Of a DNA stretch of 64,000 bases, positions 16,954-25,005 are shown piece after piece; positions within the stretch are counted from its first letter, which is position 1; every line of letters starts with the position of its first letter. The notes below the pieces were generated by a model. The model did not search any database and had not been told where the DNA came from. It was given only the letters and a program-made list of their open reading frames with translations. This DNA comes from Simplicispira hankyongi (lineage in GTDB: Bacteria; Pseudomonadota; Gammaproteobacteria; Burkholderiales; Burkholderiaceae_C), in NCBI RefSeq assembly GCF_003570885.1, contig NZ_QXJC01000003.1, positions 806,001-870,000 of the forward strand, in the 5' to 3' direction. Both the position numbers and the translations under genes were made by a program.

Positions 16954-19494
16954 TCATTTCGAAACAGAAGAGGCCGGCTGGTTTGCCGGAAAAACAACAG
17001 ATGGTGCATCGATCACGTCGTGCGGCACTGGAATTACCGGGTGCGCACGCAGGTTTTCGCGCAGTTCAATCGCCTTGAGGCCTTGCATCTTGTTGCGCAG
17101 GTCGTCGCTGACCTGGCGGATGTCCAGGTCGGAGCGCACCACGCGCGGCGTGATGACGACGATGAGCTCGGTGCGTGCGCCCCCGTCTGTGGTGGAGCCA
17201 AACAGGTTGCCCAGCACGGGAAGGGTGTGCAGGAAGGGTATGCCCGACTTGGTGGTGGTGCTGCGGTCCTGGATAAGGCCGCCCATGACGATGGATTCGC
17301 CCGAGCGCACAGCCACCTTGCTGGAGAGCTGGCGCTGCATGAACGAAGGCTGGCCGGTGGTGGCGTCCTTGGCGCCCACATCGGTGACGGATTGGTCCAC
17401 CTGCATGGTGACGACGTTGCCCGAATTGACCGACGGGGTGACCACGAGCTGCACACCGGCGTCTTTGTACTGGGTGTTGACGGTGGTGACGATGCCCGTG
17501 CCCGTGCCCGTGGTGGTTTCACCCGCCTGAATGGGCGTTTGCGTGCCGACGTTGATGGACGCTGCGTGGTTGTCCAGCACCATGAGCGACGGGCTGGCGA
17601 TGACCTTGACCGAGGTTTTGGTGGACAGCGCCTTGAGCAAGGCCGTGATGTTGCCCGCCGGGTTCTTGAGCGCATACGAAAAGCCATTGGTCAGCGGCGT
17701 GAGGGCGGTGCCGCTGGCGCCAGCGGCCAGCAGGGTGCCGGCGCCGGTGTAGCCCGTTGTGGTGCGGCTGTCCTTGAAGGCCCATTCCAGTCCGTATTCA
17801 AGATCGTCGTTCAGGGTGACTTCGACAATGGAGGCCTCGATGAGCACTTGGGTAAGAGGCAGATCGAGCCGCTTCAAGGTGGATTCGATCTTGGCGTATT
17901 CGCTCTTGGTGCTCCAGACCAGCACCGAATTGTTGAGCTGGTCGGCAATGACGCGGATGCCGCCCAGGTCAACGGCAGCAGCAGACTGGGTGTTGCCAGC
18001 CTGCCCGGCGCTGTTGCCGCCCATCTGCTGATTGCTGCCGCGCAGGCCGCTGGAGGCACCAAAACCGCCCAGCGAGCTGCCAGAGCTGCCAAAGGTGTTG
18101 TTGCCGCCAAATGCGCTGGTATTGCCGAACGCGCTGACCGAGCCGAAGGCGTTGTTGTTACCGAACCCCTGGCCAAAGGACGAGCCGCTGGCGACACCCA
18201 AGCCAGGCGCGACGCCATTGTTGGCCGCAGGCGTGGCAGCGGCCTTGCCTTGCCCGCCGAAAATGCCGCCGAGCACGGTGGCCAGGTGCTGGGCGTTGAC
18301 GTTCTGCACCTGGTAGATGAAGAGCTGGCGTTCGTTGCCGTTGTCGTTGGGCTGGTCGAGCCGCTCGATCCAGCGGCGGGCTTCGTCGAGGTATTCGGCA
18401 CGCGGGGTGACGACGAGGATGCTATTGAGCCGCTCAATAGGCACGATTCGCAGGGCGCCGAACAGCGGGTTGCCTTCGCCCAGCCCCACGGCCGCAGCCG
18501 CCGCGGCGCCTGCCGAACCAGCGGCCTTGGAGGTGGTGCTTCCGGTGCTGCCGGTACTGCCCGTGTTAGCGCCTGCTGGCGCGCCGCCACTGACGATTTG
18601 CAAGGCCGCCTGCACTTCCTGAATCGAGGCGTATTTGAGCGGGAACACGCCGACCGACATGCCCTTGAGCAGGTCCACGTCGAAGGTGTTGACCAGTTCC
18701 ATCCAGCCCTCGGCCTGGGTGCGGGTGCCGGCCAGCACCAGCAGGTTGCGGATGTTGTCCACCCGCACCAGCGCGTCGGCCGGCAGCATGGGCCGCAGGA
18801 TGGTGGCCATTTCCCCGGCGCCGATGTATTGCAGCGGCACGATGATGGTGCCGTAGCCGGGTGCCAGCGGCACGCCGCTGACCGCCTGGCGCACCGCCCC
18901 GCCGATGCTGCGCAGGGCGTCGGGGCGGCCGACGTGGTAGGTGCCGCGGGCGTCGCGCATCAGGGCCAGGCCATTGGCCTGCAAGGCGCTTTCAAGCAGA
19001 AACACGGCCTGGTCGGGCGGCACCGGGGTGCGCGTGGCCAGTGTGACGGTGCCGGCGAGCGGCGGGTGCAGCACGTAGCTGACCTTGAGCAGGTCGCCCA
19101 GAACGGTGCGCACTACTTCGGCGACCGGGGCTTCCTCGAAGTTGAGCGAGACCGAGGGGCCTTCGAGCGCAGGCACCGGGGTGGGCGTCGCAATGACGCG
19201 GTTGTTGCCGCGCAGGATGCGGGGAGCGCTGGCGTCCTTTTCAGTCTTTTCGGATGCGATCGGCCCGGCGGGCTTGCCGGGGCCGCTGGATTCGCCGGCA
19301 GCTTCGCCTGCCAGGGGCAAGGGGGCGGCCCCGGTGAGGGGCGGGACGGCCTGGTCGCCTTCGGTGGCGAACGGGGCGGGCACAGTGTTGGCCGCGCCAG
19401 TGGGAACGTCCATAGCCTGGGACGGTACACGCGGCTCAGTCTGGCAACCAGCCAGCGCAAGCAGGGTAATCAAAAAGTAACGTGTAGGGATCAT
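16954..19494 (-). CDS. gspD: Type II secretion system secretin GspD
   Basis: This 846-residue outer-membrane secretin starts at MIPTRYFL, with lipobox LAGC at Cys17, so it is probably a lipoprotein. Periplasmic N-domains follow (VSLNFEEAPVAEVVRTVLGDLL is the N0 strand-helix start). A long Gly/Asn/Ser/Phe-rich insertion lies around residues 400-490. The C-terminal secretin domain holds VKVIASPSLMVLDNHAA, VQLVVTPSVNSG and LPVLGNLFGS. GspD multimerises to form the outer-membrane gate through which folded exoproteins leave. It is the penultimate gene of the leftward gsp operon, 33 bp after the gspC/N-like gene. The FG/NN-rich linker is longer than usual. Confidence 0.95.
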   Translation of the reverse strand: MIPTRYFLITLLALAGCQTEPRVPSQAMDVPTGAANTVPAPFATEGDQAVPPLTGAAPLPLAGEAAGESSGPGKPAGPIASEKTEKDASAPRILRGNNRVIATPTPVPALEGPSVSLNFEEAPVAEVVRTVLGDLLKVSYVLHPPLAGTVTLATRTPVPPDQAVFLLESALQANGLALMRDARGTYHVGRPDALRSIGGAVRQAVSGVPLAPGYGTIIVPLQYIGAGEMATILRPMLPADALVRVDNIRNLLVLAGTRTQAEGWMELVNTFDVDLLKGMSVGVFPLKYASIQEVQAALQIVSGGAPAGANTGSTGSTGSTTSKAAGSAGAAAAAAVGLGEGNPLFGALRIVPIERLNSILVVTPRAEYLDEARRWIERLDQPNDNGNERQLFIYQVQNVNAQHLATVLGGIFGGQGKAAATPAANNGVAPGLGVASGSSFGQGFGNNNAFGSVSAFGNTSAFGGNNTFGSSGSSLGGFGASSGLRGSNQQMGGNSAGQAGNTQSAAAVDLGGIRVIADQLNNSVLVWSTKSEYAKIESTLKRLDLPLTQVLIEASIVEVTLNDDLEYGLEWAFKDSRTTTGYTGAGTLLAAGASGTALTPLTNGFSYALKNPAGNITALLKALSTKTSVKVIASPSLMVLDNHAASINVGTQTPIQAGETTTGTGTGIVTTVNTQYKDAGVQLVVTPSVNSGNVVTMQVDQSVTDVGAKDATTGQPSFMQRQLSSKVAVRSGESIVMGGLIQDRSTTTKSGIPFLHTLPVLGNLFGSTTDGGARTELIVVITPRVVRSDLDIRQVSDDLRNKMQGLKAIELRENLRAHPVIPVPHDVIDAPSVVFPANQPASSVSK

Positions 19495-19527
19495 AGGGTC
19501 AGCCAGGTTGGCAATGAGAACCGTGCT

Positions 19528-20253
19528 CTAACGGCGAGTTCCACCGAATACGGCACGCGGCCCGCTGGAGGCAGCAGGTACGCCTTCACCGGCACCAGAA
19601 CTGGGGCCGTTGCTGGCAGATGAAGGCACGGCAGAGGTTGCAGCCTCTGCACGTTCGGAATGAGGGGCGGGCACGGAGACAGGAGGTGGAAGAAAGGGCA
19701 ATCGCCTTGCAGCAACGCCCGCCGCCGCACTTGCGGCCGGCGAACCCGGCGCTGCTTGCGAGACGTCGGCCCGCTTGAGCTGGAGCACGCGGGTCTGGCC
19801 GCCGCTGGCAAACGTGGCCTCGCGGTCGGTCAGGGACTTGAGGGTCCAGCCGTCCAGCGACTGGTGGAGCTGCACCCGCATGTCTTTGTCGCCCATGTGC
19901 ATGATGAGGCCGCTGGCGCCCGCGCTATTGAAAATTCCGGTAAGTTTTGCGGTGCTGAAGTTATCGGCCTTGGCTGCCGAGGTATCTTGCGGCGTTGCGG
20001 CAGGAGGGCGGCGCGTAGGAGAAAACAGCGGTCTTTCGAGCAAGCCGACAAAGGCGGTGATGTCGGCGGGTGCAGGGCCGGGCAATGCTGGGAGCTGCGA
20101 GGCGAAATCGGTCAGACGTGGGGCGGGCGCAGCCCAGGTGGCACCGCGCAACGCGCCACTTGGCGTGACCCAGCAAGCCACCAAAATACCAAACAATACG
20201 ACGTTGAGGCCTACGAGTAGCTGCAGTGCGTGGCGCTTGAGGGATACGGTCAT
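19528..20253 (-). CDS. Type II secretion GspC/GspN-like inner-membrane protein
   Basis: This 241-residue protein has one N-terminal transmembrane segment (LLVGLNVVLFGILVACWV). Then come ERPLFSPTRRP and an HR-type domain (LTGIFNSAGASGLIMHM ... TRVLQLKRADV), the part of GspC that contacts the N0 domain of the secretin. The C-terminal ~70 residues are Pro/Ala/Ser-rich and no PDZ domain is present, so it is shorter than classical GspC. Beta-proteobacterial annotations often call this form GspN; I regard it as a short GspC equivalent. It overlaps gspM by 4 bp and precedes gspD, which fits a bridge between the inner-membrane platform and the secretin. Confidence 0.8.
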   Translation of the reverse strand: MTVSLKRHALQLLVGLNVVLFGILVACWVTPSGALRGATWAAPAPRLTDFASQLPALPGPAPADITAFVGLLERPLFSPTRRPPAATPQDTSAAKADNFSTAKLTGIFNSAGASGLIMHMGDKDMRVQLHQSLDGWTLKSLTDREATFASGGQTRVLQLKRADVSQAAPGSPAASAAAGVAARRLPFLPPPVSVPAPHSERAEAATSAVPSSASNGPSSGAGEGVPAASSGPRAVFGGTRR

Positions 20254-20813
20254 GAAAGCTCCCGCAACACACTCAGGTTGAACTGAATGCTCAGCCGCGT
20301 GGGTTTTTTGCCGTTGTCATTCCCATTGCCAAAGTTCTGGGACTGCACGTTGATGGCGTCGAGCAGGATGGCCGGGGTCTGGCCCGAGAGGCCGACCAGC
20401 GCCGCTTGCAGCGCCAGGAGATCGCCCTCGGCCCGCACCGACAGCGGAATGCGCTCGACATCTTTTTCGGTCTTCGCCGGGAGCACCTGGCTGCTGATGA
20501 TCTGCAGGCCGGCACTGCTGAAGATGTCGCGCACATGCTGCTGGGCGGCATTGCCTGTCTGGGCAGCATCGTCAGTGGCCGGGTGGACATACTCGGAGCG
20601 CTGGGCCTTGGCTTGCTCAAGGGCGGCGTCAAGTGCGGGGCGCTGCTGCTGCAGGCCAAGCATGCGGGCATAGCGCGGCTCGGTGTCGGCGAGGTACTGC
20701 TGGGCCGCCTGGTGTTTCTGGAACACGACCAGCACCACCAGGCACACAGGAAGCAGTACCGCCAGCACGGTGAGCGAGATGGCCGTTCGGTGGCGCAGCG
20801 TGATCTGGTTCAT
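20250..20813 (-). CDS. gspM: Type II secretion GspM-type platform protein
   Basis: A 187-residue bitopic protein with a short cytoplasmic N-terminus and one transmembrane helix (AISLTVLAVLLPVCLVVLVV). A coiled-coil stretch follows (YLADTEPRYARMLGLQQQ), then a ferredoxin-like periplasmic domain (GLQIISSQVLPAK ... LSIQFNLSVLREL). GspM partners with GspL to couple the cytoplasmic ATPase GspE to the pseudopilus. Genes on either side overlap by 4 bp. Length and layout match the GspM/PilO-like group. Confidence 0.85.
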   Translation of the reverse strand: MNQITLRHRTAISLTVLAVLLPVCLVVLVVFQKHQAAQQYLADTEPRYARMLGLQQQRPALDAALEQAKAQRSEYVHPATDDAAQTGNAAQQHVRDIFSSAGLQIISSQVLPAKTEKDVERIPLSVRAEGDLLALQAALVGLSGQTPAILLDAINVQSQNFGNGNDNGKKPTRLSIQFNLSVLRELS

Positions 20814-22081
20814 GGCTTCCCTCCGGCGCCTGGACGCGGGGCAGGCTGGGCAGGCTTGGCGCTTGTGCCACCGAAGACGGCGCCGCCGGGCGCCGGGCGA
20901 GCAACCGCAGGGGGTGCGGGCGCAGGTGCGGGGGCCGTCGTGGACGCCGGCACAGAGACTGCGGCGGGCACCGAGGGGACCTGGCTCGGCGCAGCGACCA
21001 CCGGAGATGGCGCAGCAGCGGGGACACGCGAGGCGACCCGCACACCGAGTTGCGCGGGGTCTGCCGTGAATTCAATGGTGAAGGCTTCTTTCTCGGCCCC
21101 AGGAACTCGCGTAGCGGCACCGGGGGCGCGCACGTCGCGAAACCCTGGCTGGTTGCCCAGCAACTGCATGAGCGTGGAGGCGTTGGCCGTGAACCCTGTG
21201 ACCGTGACCTTGGTGCCCACGAGCTGAAGGCTTTGCAGGGCGGTGTCATCCGGCAGGATGCGGGTGAGTACGTCGAGCAGGCGCAGGGGTTCGATACGGT
21301 CTGCGAGCCGCTGCTGCAGCGCGGTGGTCTGGTCGGCGGCACGCAGCAGCGCCTCGCGGCGCGCAATGGCCGGCGCCGCCGATGCGGCAAGCGCCGCGTA
21401 GGCCGCCCGGGCCTCGTTGGCACGCAATTTAAGCTGCAGCGATGGCGTCAGCGCTATCAGGCAGGCAATTGCGACAGCGCTGGCCAGCAGGACAAGCCCC
21501 GTGCGGCGGCGGCGCGCCGCGAAAGCCAGCCGCCGTGCCTCACCAAAACCGCCCAGCACCAGCGGGCGATCAGGCGCCTCAAACACCCAGAATTCAGGCA
21601 CCGAGCCGGCCGGCACGCGGTTGCCCAACGTGCTTTGGTAGGCCAGCAACTGTTTGCGCGATGCCAGCACCAACGACAGCGGGCTGCCTGCCGAAGCGGG
21701 TGAGGCGGCGCCCCATACCAGGTCGTCGGAGGCAAAGGGGCTGGCGGTGCGGGCCTCCAGTGCCAGGGCGCTTGCATGGTCGGCGGCCCCCATGGCCGGC
21801 AGGCGGACGCTGCGCCGCAGCAGCAGGTCTTCAGGAACTTCAATCGCGGTGAAGGCTGCCGCCCCTGCTGAAGCCGGAGCGGTTGGAGAGGCGTAAGTGC
21901 GCTGGCCGTCTGCCCAGAGGGCATCCCGGCCATCGGCCTGGACAAGCCAGACGGGCGTGACGGGATTCAGCCAGGAAAAGACGGGCCAGGTGCTGGCGCC
22001 GTCCCACGGCTCGCGCAACTGGCGCGCCAGATCGTGCAGGTCGAGGCCGAAGAAACGGGCATCCGAGGAGAGAGATGGCAT
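20810..22081 (-). CDS. gspL: Type II secretion GspL (actin-like/PilN-type) protein
   Basis: The 423-residue protein has an N-terminal actin-like cytoplasmic region and a single membrane segment after a basic stretch (AARRRRTGLVLLASAVAIACLIAL, about residues 210-235). A periplasmic PilN-like domain follows (LLDVLTRILPDDTALQSL, VTVTGFTANASTLMQLL). The C-terminal ~80 residues are Pro/Ala-rich and end near GGAVFGGTSAKP, a segment closely echoed at the C-termini of the GspJ-like protein and the GspC/N-like protein (VFGGTRR). GspL anchors GspE at the membrane. It starts 5 bp after gspK and overlaps gspM. Confidence 0.85.
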   Translation of the reverse strand: MPSLSSDARFFGLDLHDLARQLREPWDGASTWPVFSWLNPVTPVWLVQADGRDALWADGQRTYASPTAPASAGAAAFTAIEVPEDLLLRRSVRLPAMGAADHASALALEARTASPFASDDLVWGAASPASAGSPLSLVLASRKQLLAYQSTLGNRVPAGSVPEFWVFEAPDRPLVLGGFGEARRLAFAARRRRTGLVLLASAVAIACLIALTPSLQLKLRANEARAAYAALAASAAPAIARREALLRAADQTTALQQRLADRIEPLRLLDVLTRILPDDTALQSLQLVGTKVTVTGFTANASTLMQLLGNQPGFRDVRAPGAATRVPGAEKEAFTIEFTADPAQLGVRVASRVPAAAPSPVVAAPSQVPSVPAAVSVPASTTAPAPAPAPPAVARPAPGGAVFGGTSAKPAQPAPRPGAGGKP

Positions 22082-22086
22082 CGGTT

Positions 22087-22944
22087 TCAGGGGTTGGTGG
22101 GGGCCGGTACGGCCCGCTCGCTCGCATGGAATATCTGCCAGGGCGCACCACTGCGCCGGTCGGGCGTCAGGTCCACATCACGCAGAACCTCGACCGCGGA
22201 GCCGTCGGCATTGGGCACCCGGGCCACCATGCGCAACTGCCTGCCGGCGGTCTGTTGCACAAAATTACCGTCGAGGGCTGTCATGTCGATTCCTTCGCCC
22301 CCTGTGCGCCTCGCGCCGGCGATTTGGTCGACCACGCCCTGGCTGCCGTTGGCCAATACCGCTAGAACGCCGGGCGGCGCTGCCAGAGGGTTGACCCTGC
22401 CAGAGCCGCGCAGGTCGGCGGTGATAAGGCCGGCGAGTCTAGCATAGAGGTCATAGCCAAAACCGGGCACCTGGAGCAGGTCTTCCGGGGCTTCGAAACG
22501 CGCGGGAACGCCACGCGCGTCTCGGCGCTCGCGGGCTGCGACCGTGGCCTGGGCCAGGGTTTCCGCGGCGGCCGGCGGCAAGCCGCCCGCTACCATGTAG
22601 AGCTTGGCGAGCAGGGCCGGCGGCGCGGTATTGATATCAATCAAGCCCGTGAGTGGGGCTACGCTGACACCAATGGTCTGCCCCTGGAACTGCACCGGCG
22701 CCTCCCGCCACTCGCCTGCCGGCTTACCGGCGGCCACCATTTGCTGCAGTGCCAGAGCTATGGCGGCTTCTCCCAGGGCGGTGGCCTGCAGGTTGCTGCG
22801 TGCAACGCCTAGTAGCGCGGCCTCCTGCCGCACCGAGCGGGTCAGGCCTGTGACCGCAATGGACAGGGCCGCGACAATCCAGAGCACGGCGATCAACACC
22901 ATGCCGGCTTGCCGATGCTGCGGCTGGCGCGCGCCCGTGCTCAC
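22087..22944 (-). CDS. gspK: Type II secretion minor pseudopilin GspK
   Basis: The start is taken as GTG at 22944, overlapping the gspJ TGA as GTGA. It gives 285 residues and a leader ending in QAG before MVLIAVLWIVAALSIAVTGL, the prepilin-type hydrophobic helix. A longer frame begins further upstream but would lie within gspJ. The body has the GspK alpha-helical insertion (LIDINTAPPALLAKLYMVAGG, PEDLLQVPGFGYDLYARL). GspK caps the pseudopilus tip together with GspI and GspJ. Cleavage needs a prepilin peptidase (GspO/PilD), which is not encoded in the window. Confidence 0.88.
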   Translation of the reverse strand: MSTGARQPQHRQAGMVLIAVLWIVAALSIAVTGLTRSVRQEAALLGVARSNLQATALGEAAIALALQQMVAAGKPAGEWREAPVQFQGQTIGVSVAPLTGLIDINTAPPALLAKLYMVAGGLPPAAAETLAQATVAARERRDARGVPARFEAPEDLLQVPGFGYDLYARLAGLITADLRGSGRVNPLAAPPGVLAVLANGSQGVVDQIAGARRTGGEGIDMTALDGNFVQQTAGRQLRMVARVPNADGSAVEVLRDVDLTPDRRSGAPWQIFHASERAVPAPTNP

Positions 22945-23600
22945 CGGCTGCCCCCAAAGACCGCACCGCCCGCCGATGCCCCGCTGCTGCCGGGCAACAC
23001 CCGCAGCGGCACGACCATGGTGGGCCAGGGCCTGCCGCCCTCCGACATGTTGATGCGCACGCGTGCGGGCAAGGCATCGGTTGACGCCCAGACAGGCGCC
23101 CATGCCGGGGGCTCGGGGGCGGCGTCTTCGTAGGCGAAATCGAGCGTATCCACGGACGTGGCCAGCACATGGCGGTTGGCGGATGACCAGTCGGGCACGG
23201 TGCCATCGTCCGCCCAGGGCGCATAGCGCAGCACCAAGGCACTGTGGCCGGCCTCGCCTTCAAGGGCCAGGCGCAGGAAATAACGCCCACCGGCTCCGTA
23301 GCGCGCGGGCATGACGCCAATCCAGGCGATTTCGTGGGCCTGGCCACTGAACAGGAACGGGTTTTCACCGGCCTGCAGCACACCGGGTTTTCGATGCTGC
23401 GCGACGCGGCCGAGAATACCCTGCAGGAAACTGCTGGTGACGCGCAGATCGTCGGTGCGGGTCAAGCGGGCATCGAGCCGCTCCTGGGTTTGCGCCATGG
23501 ATTGCAGTGCCGAGCTGAGCGCCAGGACGATGAGCGAGAGCAGGGTCATGACGACCAGCAGCTCGACCAGGGTAAAGCCTGCGTTTGTGCGCCGCGTCAT
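22941..23600 (-). CDS. gspJ: Type II secretion minor pseudopilin GspJ
   Basis: This 219-residue prepilin-like protein has the cleavage motif RTNAG-FTLVELLVVMTLLSL, including the Glu at mature position 5. A globular domain follows (SSFLQGILGRVAQHR, FLRLALEGEAGHSALVLRYAPW) as in GspJ. The C-terminus ends in GGAVFGGSR. It overlaps gspI and gspK by 4 bp at each side, so translation is coupled through the pseudopilin genes. Together with GspI and GspK it forms the tip complex that starts pseudopilus assembly. Confidence 0.88.
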   Translation of the reverse strand: MTRRTNAGFTLVELLVVMTLLSLIVLALSSALQSMAQTQERLDARLTRTDDLRVTSSFLQGILGRVAQHRKPGVLQAGENPFLFSGQAHEIAWIGVMPARYGAGGRYFLRLALEGEAGHSALVLRYAPWADDGTVPDWSSANRHVLATSVDTLDFAYEDAAPEPPAWAPVWASTDALPARVRINMSEGGRPWPTMVVPLRVLPGSSGASAGGAVFGGSR

Positions 23601-24037
23601 GGCGTGCGACCCGGCTCAGGCGGCTTGCGTTCGGGACGCAGGGTGTGCAGCACCAGTTCGCGCCGGGGCTCACCCCAGCCGACCACGATCTCAACCGCAT
23701 GCAGCGGCGGAACATTGGGGCCGGAGAGCCCCGTGGAAAACGGGGCGCTGCTGACACGCCAGGCATAGTCGCCATCGGTACCGGCGTCGTTCCAACCAGC
23801 AGCAGGCACGGTGCTGCGCAGGTCCAGCAGCGACTGGCCCACGATGACGGCGCGCTGGTAGGCTTCGAGGTCGGCCACATTGCGCGCGCCGCTGCCGCTC
23901 GCACGGTACAAAAGACCGAGCGACATGCCCAGGATAGCAAGCGCCACCAAGACTTCGAGCAAGGTGAAGCCCTGCAGGCGCGACGGCCGGGGCGGCAGTG
24001 GGGGCGACACCCGTCGGACGCAATGCCAGCGCGTCAT
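23597..24037 (-). CDS. gspI: Type II secretion minor pseudopilin GspI
   Basis: The start is ATG at 24037 (MTRWHCVRR), overlapping the gspH TGA as ATGA. It gives 146 residues. The leader is long and basic (RRVSPPLPPRPSRLQG) and precedes FTLLEVLVALAILGMSLGLL, the type IV prepilin helix with Glu5. The short C-terminal domain (LHAVEIVVGWGEPRRELVLH) is the expected GspI size. GspI binds GspJ and GspK at the pseudopilus tip. Confidence 0.87.
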   Translation of the reverse strand: MTRWHCVRRVSPPLPPRPSRLQGFTLLEVLVALAILGMSLGLLYRASGSGARNVADLEAYQRAVIVGQSLLDLRSTVPAAGWNDAGTDGDYAWRVSSAPFSTGLSGPNVPPLHAVEIVVGWGEPRRELVLHTLRPERKPPEPGRTP

Positions 24038-24513
24038 GGCAGGAGAGCCTCTTGCGTGACGCGACCCGAGAGCCAATCCACCCGCAATCGGATGCCGCTG
24101 CCAGGCGCGCGCAGCACTTCGATGCTGCCGCCACTCGCGCCACCGCTCGGCAGGAAACGAATACCGGCCTGCTGGCCGCTGCTGCCCGCTTCCTGAAGGC
24201 CCTCGGCCACGGTGGTGCGCAGCTCAATGCCTTCGGGGATGGCATGGGGCGGTTTTCCGGAAATACCGAAGTTGCGATCGGCCAGGCGCACGACGAACAA
24301 GATGTCGTGCCCTTCGCTTTGCGCCAGAAAACGCGCGCTGCGAAGCTCGCTCACCAGAGCACGCACCGTATCGCTGTATTTGGCGGACGCACTCAGCCGA
24401 TCAAAGGCGACAGGCACCACGGCGATTAGCAGCGCCATGATTGCAAAGACAACCAGCAGTTCGATCAGGGTGAAGCCGCGAGCAAAGGCTCTTGGCCGCA
24501 GGGACGACACCAC
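24034..24513 (-). CDS. gspH: Type II secretion minor pseudopilin GspH
   Basis: No ATG is available after the gspG stop, so the start is probably one of two consecutive GTG codons (24513 or 24510), 17 bp downstream of gspG. The leader is VVSSLRPRAFARG, followed by FTLIELLVVFAIMALLIAV with Glu5. The protein is ~159 residues with a GspH-like C-terminal beta domain (GIELRTTVAEGLQE, RLRVDWLSGRVTQEALL). It links the tip complex to the GspG major pseudopilin. The exact start is uncertain; the cleavage motif is not. Confidence 0.83.
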   Translation of the reverse strand: MVSSLRPRAFARGFTLIELLVVFAIMALLIAVVPVAFDRLSASAKYSDTVRALVSELRSARFLAQSEGHDILFVVRLADRNFGISGKPPHAIPEGIELRTTVAEGLQEAGSSGQQAGIRFLPSGGASGGSIEVLRAPGSGIRLRVDWLSGRVTQEALLP

Positions 24514-24530
24514 CGTGTCCAGCCGCTGCG

Positions 24531-24977
24531 TCAGGGCTTGTTGCGCACGTCGGCGTCTTCGCCCTCGCCGCCCGGAGCGCCATCGGCGCCCAGCGAGAGA
24601 ATTTCGATCCCGCCGTTGGGGCCGGGGTTGGCGTAGCGGTATGGGTGGCCCCAAGGGTCCGAAGGAACATTGCCTTTGAGATAAGGACCGGTCCAGCCGT
24701 TGACGCTGCCTGGGCGCTTGACCAGCGCTTCGAGGCCTTCTTCGGTGGTGGGGTAGCGACCGACATCGAGCTTGAAGAGTTCAAGCGACTTGTCGAGATC
24801 GGCGATCTGCACGCCCGCCGTCTTGGACTTGGCGCCGCCGAGCTGGTTGAGCACGCGGGGGCCGACGAGGCCGGCAAGCAGTGTCAGGATGGCCAGCACC
24901 ACCAGCAACTCAATGAGGGTAAAACCACGGGATGGGGAGGCGGTGCCGCGGGTGCGGCGCGCAGGGAAAGTCACCAT
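24531..24977 (-). CDS. gspG: Type II secretion major pseudopilin GspG
   Basis: The start is ATG at 24977 (MVTFPARRT), preceded by AAGGAG at a 9-nt spacing; the upstream in-frame ATG lies inside gspF. The 148-residue precursor has SRG-FTLIELLVVLAILTLLAGLV and the GspG core (DLDKSLELFKLDVGRYPTTE, GPYLKGNVPSDPWGHPY). It also has the C-terminal Ca-binding-type loop (LGADGAPGGEGEDADV). GspG polymerises into the pseudopilus that pushes substrates through GspD. The spacer after gspF is 28 bp, and the strong ribosome site fits the need for many copies. Confidence 0.95.
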   Translation of the reverse strand: MVTFPARRTRGTASPSRGFTLIELLVVLAILTLLAGLVGPRVLNQLGGAKSKTAGVQIADLDKSLELFKLDVGRYPTTEEGLEALVKRPGSVNGWTGPYLKGNVPSDPWGHPYRYANPGPNGGIEILSLGADGAPGGEGEDADVRNKP

Positions 24978-25005
24978 TCGGGACGGCTCCTTGGGCAAAT
25001 GAAAA

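Noticed and set aside
16936-19623. 895-residue plus-strand ORF opposite gspD
   Set aside because: It is an antisense shadow of the secretin gene with repetitive low-information composition.
21437-21475. Possible repeat copy in gspL (CAGCGCTATCAGGC... region)
   Set aside because: The ends and the 32-nt spacing of the repeat family are not met, so the resemblance is probably chance.
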